64,000 nucleotides of DNA from Amorphochlora amoebiformis (Eukaryota; Cercozoa; Chlorarachniophyceae): contig BAAHQB010000031.1 of NCBI GenBank assembly GCA_054601695.1, forward strand, positions 310,001 to 374,000, written 5' to 3'. A program made the translations under genes and the position numbers. The number at the start of each line of letters is the position of its first letter. Within the stretch, counting starts at the first letter, position 1. This document shows, piece after piece, positions 49,165 through 64,000 of this stretch. The notes below the pieces were generated by a model, which was not told where the DNA came from, did not search any database, and was given only the letters and a program-made list of their open reading frames with translations.

Positions 49165-49323
49165 GTATATTAATTATATATATATACATATATATATATA
49201 TATTATATACATACACATATATTCTGTTTACATCATATATAAACGCATCCATACCAATATACATACAACACACTCACACACATACACACGCGCACATACA
49301 TGCATCACGCTTCAGAAACCACA
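48071..49323. other. Divergent intergenic region with candidate upstream exons on the - strand
   Basis: This region between two divergent genes is unique and largely free of TA repeats until 49,085. Three strong minus-strand donors (GTGAGT) follow positions 48,728, 48,448 and 48,291. Possible exons 48,615-48,448 and 48,374-48,291 join in phase and could also join, through a CACAG acceptor near 48,118, the ACSF3 frame upstream of its proposed start. The resulting peptide (for example IRWEDVFIRLIPKMGHRRD) resembles nothing I know and has no in-frame Met that I found. They may be 5' UTR exons, an N-terminal extension, or a separate small gene. A 164-codon + strand frame at 48,292-48,786 is probably a shadow. 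Confidence 0.35.
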
Positions 49324-63814
<14,491 letters not shown>

Positions 63815-63832
63815 GTAAACAAGAAGAAATTC

Positions 63833-64000
63833 GTTAGGGTTACGGTTACGGTTACGGTTACAGTTACGGTTACGGTTACAGTTACGGTTACGGTTACGGC
63901 TATAGTTACGGTTACGGTTACGGTTACGGTTACGGTTACAGTTACGGTTACGGTTACAGTTACGGTTACGGTTACGGCTATAGTTACGGTTACGGTTACG
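63833..64000. repeat. TTACGG variant array
   Basis: Repeats of GGTTAC with interspersed CAGTTAC and CTATAGTTAC, beginning with one TTAGGG unit. It forms the start of the intron after the last visible AlaRS exon and continues past the window. Confidence 0.95.

Overview
The window is nuclear DNA of an intron-rich eukaryote. I cannot name the organism; a protist is the most economical guess. Reasons: every recognisable gene is split into exons of about 16-440 nt with GT-AG (once GC-AG) junctions; the products are eukaryotic; interstitial arrays of the TTAGGG/CCCTAA telomeric hexamer sit throughout. Almost all intron DNA is (TA)n microsatellite, telomere-like array, CT/AG tract or small minisatellite. 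Most long reading frames in the window are translations of these repeats and are not genes.

Layout, left to right. (1) About 0.4-16.2 kb, + strand: the 3' part of an unrecognised gene, 17 exons that join in phase into a 326-codon reading frame. (2) 16.3-18.4 kb, - strand: the last three exons of a second unrecognised gene, tail-to-tail with the first. (3) 19.2-23.1 kb (possibly to 24.4 kb), + strand: nine phase-compatible exons of a third unrecognised gene, running through telomeric and AG-rich arrays. (4) 24.4-26.2 kb: no gene found. (5) 26,250-30,862, - strand: a complete SRAP-domain gene (HMCES-like abasic-site protein), 12 exons, 406 aa. (6) 33,399-48,070, - strand: a complete 19-exon acyl-CoA synthetase of the mitochondrial malonyl-CoA synthetase (ACSF3) type, 563 aa. 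(7) 48.1-49.3 kb: a divergent intergenic region with no TA repeats and possible extra upstream exons of the synthetase. (8) 49,324 to beyond the right end, + strand: the first half of a cytosolic-type alanyl-tRNA synthetase, 21 visible exons, with one highly conserved piece not found.

The unusual part is the intron content. Next to a large share of exons there are one to about sixteen partial copies of the exon edge. Copies upstream of an exon carry the 3' splice site plus the exon start; copies downstream carry the exon end plus the 5' splice site. TA runs separate them. They occur in all six transcription units on both strands, so the process appears genome-wide and anchored on exon-intron boundaries. 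Telomere-like arrays also supply several of the splice signals in use. The three recognised genes (abasic-site protection, mitochondrial malonyl-CoA activation, tRNA charging) share no pathway and look like unrelated housekeeping neighbours.

All exon junctions were placed by eye from splice dinucleotides, reading phase and family resemblance. No alignment or transcript data were available.
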